Translations under genes and position numbers: made by a program
DNA from: Micavibrio sp. UBA2638
GTDB lineage: Bacteria; Pseudomonadota; Alphaproteobacteria; Micavibrionales; Micavibrionaceae
DNA length: 64,000 bases
Reading direction: 5' to 3'
NCBI GenBank assembly: GCA_002359735.1
Contig: DENS01000009.1
Location: forward strand, 62,001-126,000
Notes under the pieces: generated by a model
What the model was told of the DNA's origin: nothing
Seen by the model: the letters and a program-made list of their open reading frames with translations, nothing else
The model's database searches: none
Shown here: positions 63,138 to 64,000 of the stretch, piece after piece
How positions within the stretch are numbered: position 1 is the first letter of the stretch
How the letters are laid out: each line of letters opens with the position of its first letter

Positions 63138-63172
63138 ATAAATATCATATTGTTCAGTTTAAATTAAGCCGC

Positions 63173-63463
63173 TTACTCAGCCGCTTTCGCGCCCTTTGCA
63201 TCATTTGCGGCCGGCACAATATTTACTGTTGGGTTTCCGCCTGCGGTATTGCGGGTGAAAACCACCTGACCATCAACCAATGCATAGATTGTGTGGTCTT
63301 TACCCAGGCCAACATTTTTGCCCGGGCGATATTTTGTCCCGCGTTGACGAACGATGATGTTACCAGCAATGACTTGTTCGCCGCCGAATTTTTTTACGCC
63401 TAAGCGACGGCCAGCCGAGTCACGACCGTTTCTGGAACTACCACCTGCTTTTTTATGTGCCAT
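63173..63463 (-). CDS. rpmA: Ribosomal protein bL27
   Basis: Begins MAHKKAGGSSRNGRDSAG and continues GVKKFGGEQVIAGNIIVRQR and GVGLGKDHTIYALVDG-like text (NVGLGKDHTIYALVDGQVVF), the standard L27 core. The 96 residues include an alanine-rich tail. No N-terminal extension, so it needs no Prp protease processing. GGAG precedes the ATG. Second gene of the rplU-rpmA pair. Confidence 0.98.
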   Translation of the reverse strand: MAHKKAGGSSRNGRDSAGRRLGVKKFGGEQVIAGNIIVRQRGTKYRPGKNVGLGKDHTIYALVDGQVVFTRNTAGGNPTVNIVPAANDAKGAKAAE

Positions 63464-63503
63464 TTTTTATCTCCTGATTTGCGCTTTTTATCAATTGTCT
63501 GAT

Positions 63504-63815
63504 TTATGCGGCTTTGATGTCTGTGATTTGTACCAATGTCAGATCCTGACGATGGCCTTTTTTGCGACGGTAATTCTGACGACGCTTTTTCTTGAAGATC
63601 GTGATCTTTGGTCCACGCTTCTGGCCAAGAACAGTTGCCTTAACGCTCGCGCCTTTAACCAATGGCTCTCCAGTTGAAACTTTTTTTCCGTCGCTAACGA
63701 ACAGAACGTCAAAATCGATCTTGTCGCCGTCTTTTACGTCAAGTTTTTCGATTTCCAGTTTATCGTCTTTTGCGACGCGGTATTGTTTTCCACCAGTACG
63801 AATAATTGCAAACAT
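63504..63815 (-). CDS. rplU: Ribosomal protein bL21
   Basis: 103 residues beginning MFAIIRTGGKQYRVAKDD and with the C-terminal KKRRQNYRRKKGHRQDLTLV segment (20-residue block) that contacts 23S rRNA. GAGA precedes the ATG. Together with rpmA it forms the usual L21-L27 operon and is followed by obgE. Confidence 0.98.
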   Translation of the reverse strand: MFAIIRTGGKQYRVAKDDKLEIEKLDVKDGDKIDFDVLFVSDGKKVSTGEPLVKGASVKATVLGQKRGPKITIFKKKRRQNYRRKKGHRQDLTLVQITDIKAA

Positions 63816-63845
63816 TGTTTTTATCTCTGTAACTAAGGGGAGAAG

Positions 63846-63859
63846 CGCGTTTTCACGCG
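63846..63859 (-). ncRNA. Small GNRA hairpin in the rplU leader
   Basis: On the minus strand CGCGT-GAAA-ACGCG, a 5-bp stem with a GAAA (GNRA) tetraloop, 31-44 bases upstream of the rplU ATG. It is inside the presumed leader. It may be only a stabiliser; a ribosomal-protein autoregulatory role is unproven. Confidence 0.3.
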
Positions 63860-63893
63860 GATTTCATGCCCGTTTTGTGAATTAAGTTGCGAC

Positions 63894-63921
63894 AATATAC
63901 TTATATTCCGCGTTCTGTCAA
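63894..63921 (-). promoter_or_regulatory. Sigma-70-type promoter of rplU-rpmA
   Basis: On the minus strand TTGACA (63916-63921), 16-base spacer, TATATT (63894-63899), about 79 bases upstream of the rplU ATG. Near-consensus in both hexamers, suiting a strong ribosomal-protein promoter. Confidence 0.65.
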
Positions 63922-64000
63922 GAAGTATTGATCATAAGTTTTTGACTTTTTCTTTCTGATTATGGTTTCTGTTGAAGCGGGCATTATTTTCAGAGGCTGT

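Noticed and set aside
1..64000. tRNA, rRNA, CRISPR, IS elements, prophage, integrase sites
   Set aside because: None were seen in any gap or on either strand by eye; a covariance-model and IS search would confirm.

Overview
The window reads as an ordinary chromosomal segment of an alphaproteobacterium with moderate, slightly AT-leaning base composition. The lineage call rests on a CcrM-type GANTC methyltransferase, a near-perfect CtrA-type box in front of motA, an alphaproteobacterial-style polyhydroxyalkanoate (PHA) set (PhaR repressor, phasin, PhaC/PhaA/PhaB), a YdcH/DUF465 protein, an RHH_4 ribbon-helix-helix protein and a Tat-exported DUF882/YcbK peptidase. It is a motile, PHA-storing, Gram-negative cell. 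A Micavibrio-like or Rhodospirillales-related lineage would fit, but the sequence alone does not settle it. No rRNA, tRNA, CRISPR array, insertion sequence or prophage was seen.

Layout. 1-7.3 kb: the 3' end of ychF, an unrecognised 1050-residue protein with an HEGMH motif, ilvE, an OmpR/EnvZ-like two-component pair and csaA. 7.4-16.5 kb: a phasin with a palindromic candidate operator, a PAS histidine kinase, recX, an ABC-2 permease, hslO, a lipoprotein, trkH and an OmpA-like lipoprotein. 16.9-24.3 kb: a DJ-1/PfpI protein without its nucleophile, prfB with a programmed +1 frameshift, and two exported proteins that share an N-terminal domain (one ends in a TcpQ-like domain, the other is a giant coiled coil). 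24.4-32.3 kb: phaR divergent from phaC-phaA-phaB, a cNMP-binding protein, an AsmA protein and a small RHH protein. 32.3-46.5 kb: fumC, purK/purE, a DUF465 protein, pfkA, a pair of PH-domain membrane proteins, ilvD, an L,D-transpeptidase, an M15-like peptidase, folK-folP, a phosphatase, nadX and recO. 46.6-64 kb: parC, motA-motB with an EAL protein, hemB, an enoyl-CoA hydratase family hydrolase, an unknown exported protein, the run pepN-rnhB-ccrM-folB, obgE-proB and rplU-rpmA.

How the genes connect. The PHA genes form a local carbon-storage module: PhaA and PhaB make (R)-3-hydroxybutyryl-CoA, PhaC polymerises it, and PhaR probably represses both the locus and the distant phasin gene. MotA/MotB drive the flagellum; a CtrA-type box and a neighbouring c-di-GMP phosphodiesterase suggest cell-cycle and second-messenger control. 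CcrM is the other half of the cell-cycle logic, and its upstream region carries an unusually dense cluster of its own target, GANTC. The outer-envelope genes (OmpA lipoprotein, L,D-transpeptidase, YcbK-like peptidase, AsmA and the coiled-coil pair) make up the main structural theme.

The best candidates for something undescribed are the paired exported proteins at 18.7-24.3 kb, the orphan protein at 0.5-3.7 kb and the GANTC cluster upstream of ccrM. All identifications come from reading motifs and family resemblance by eye; no database search was run.
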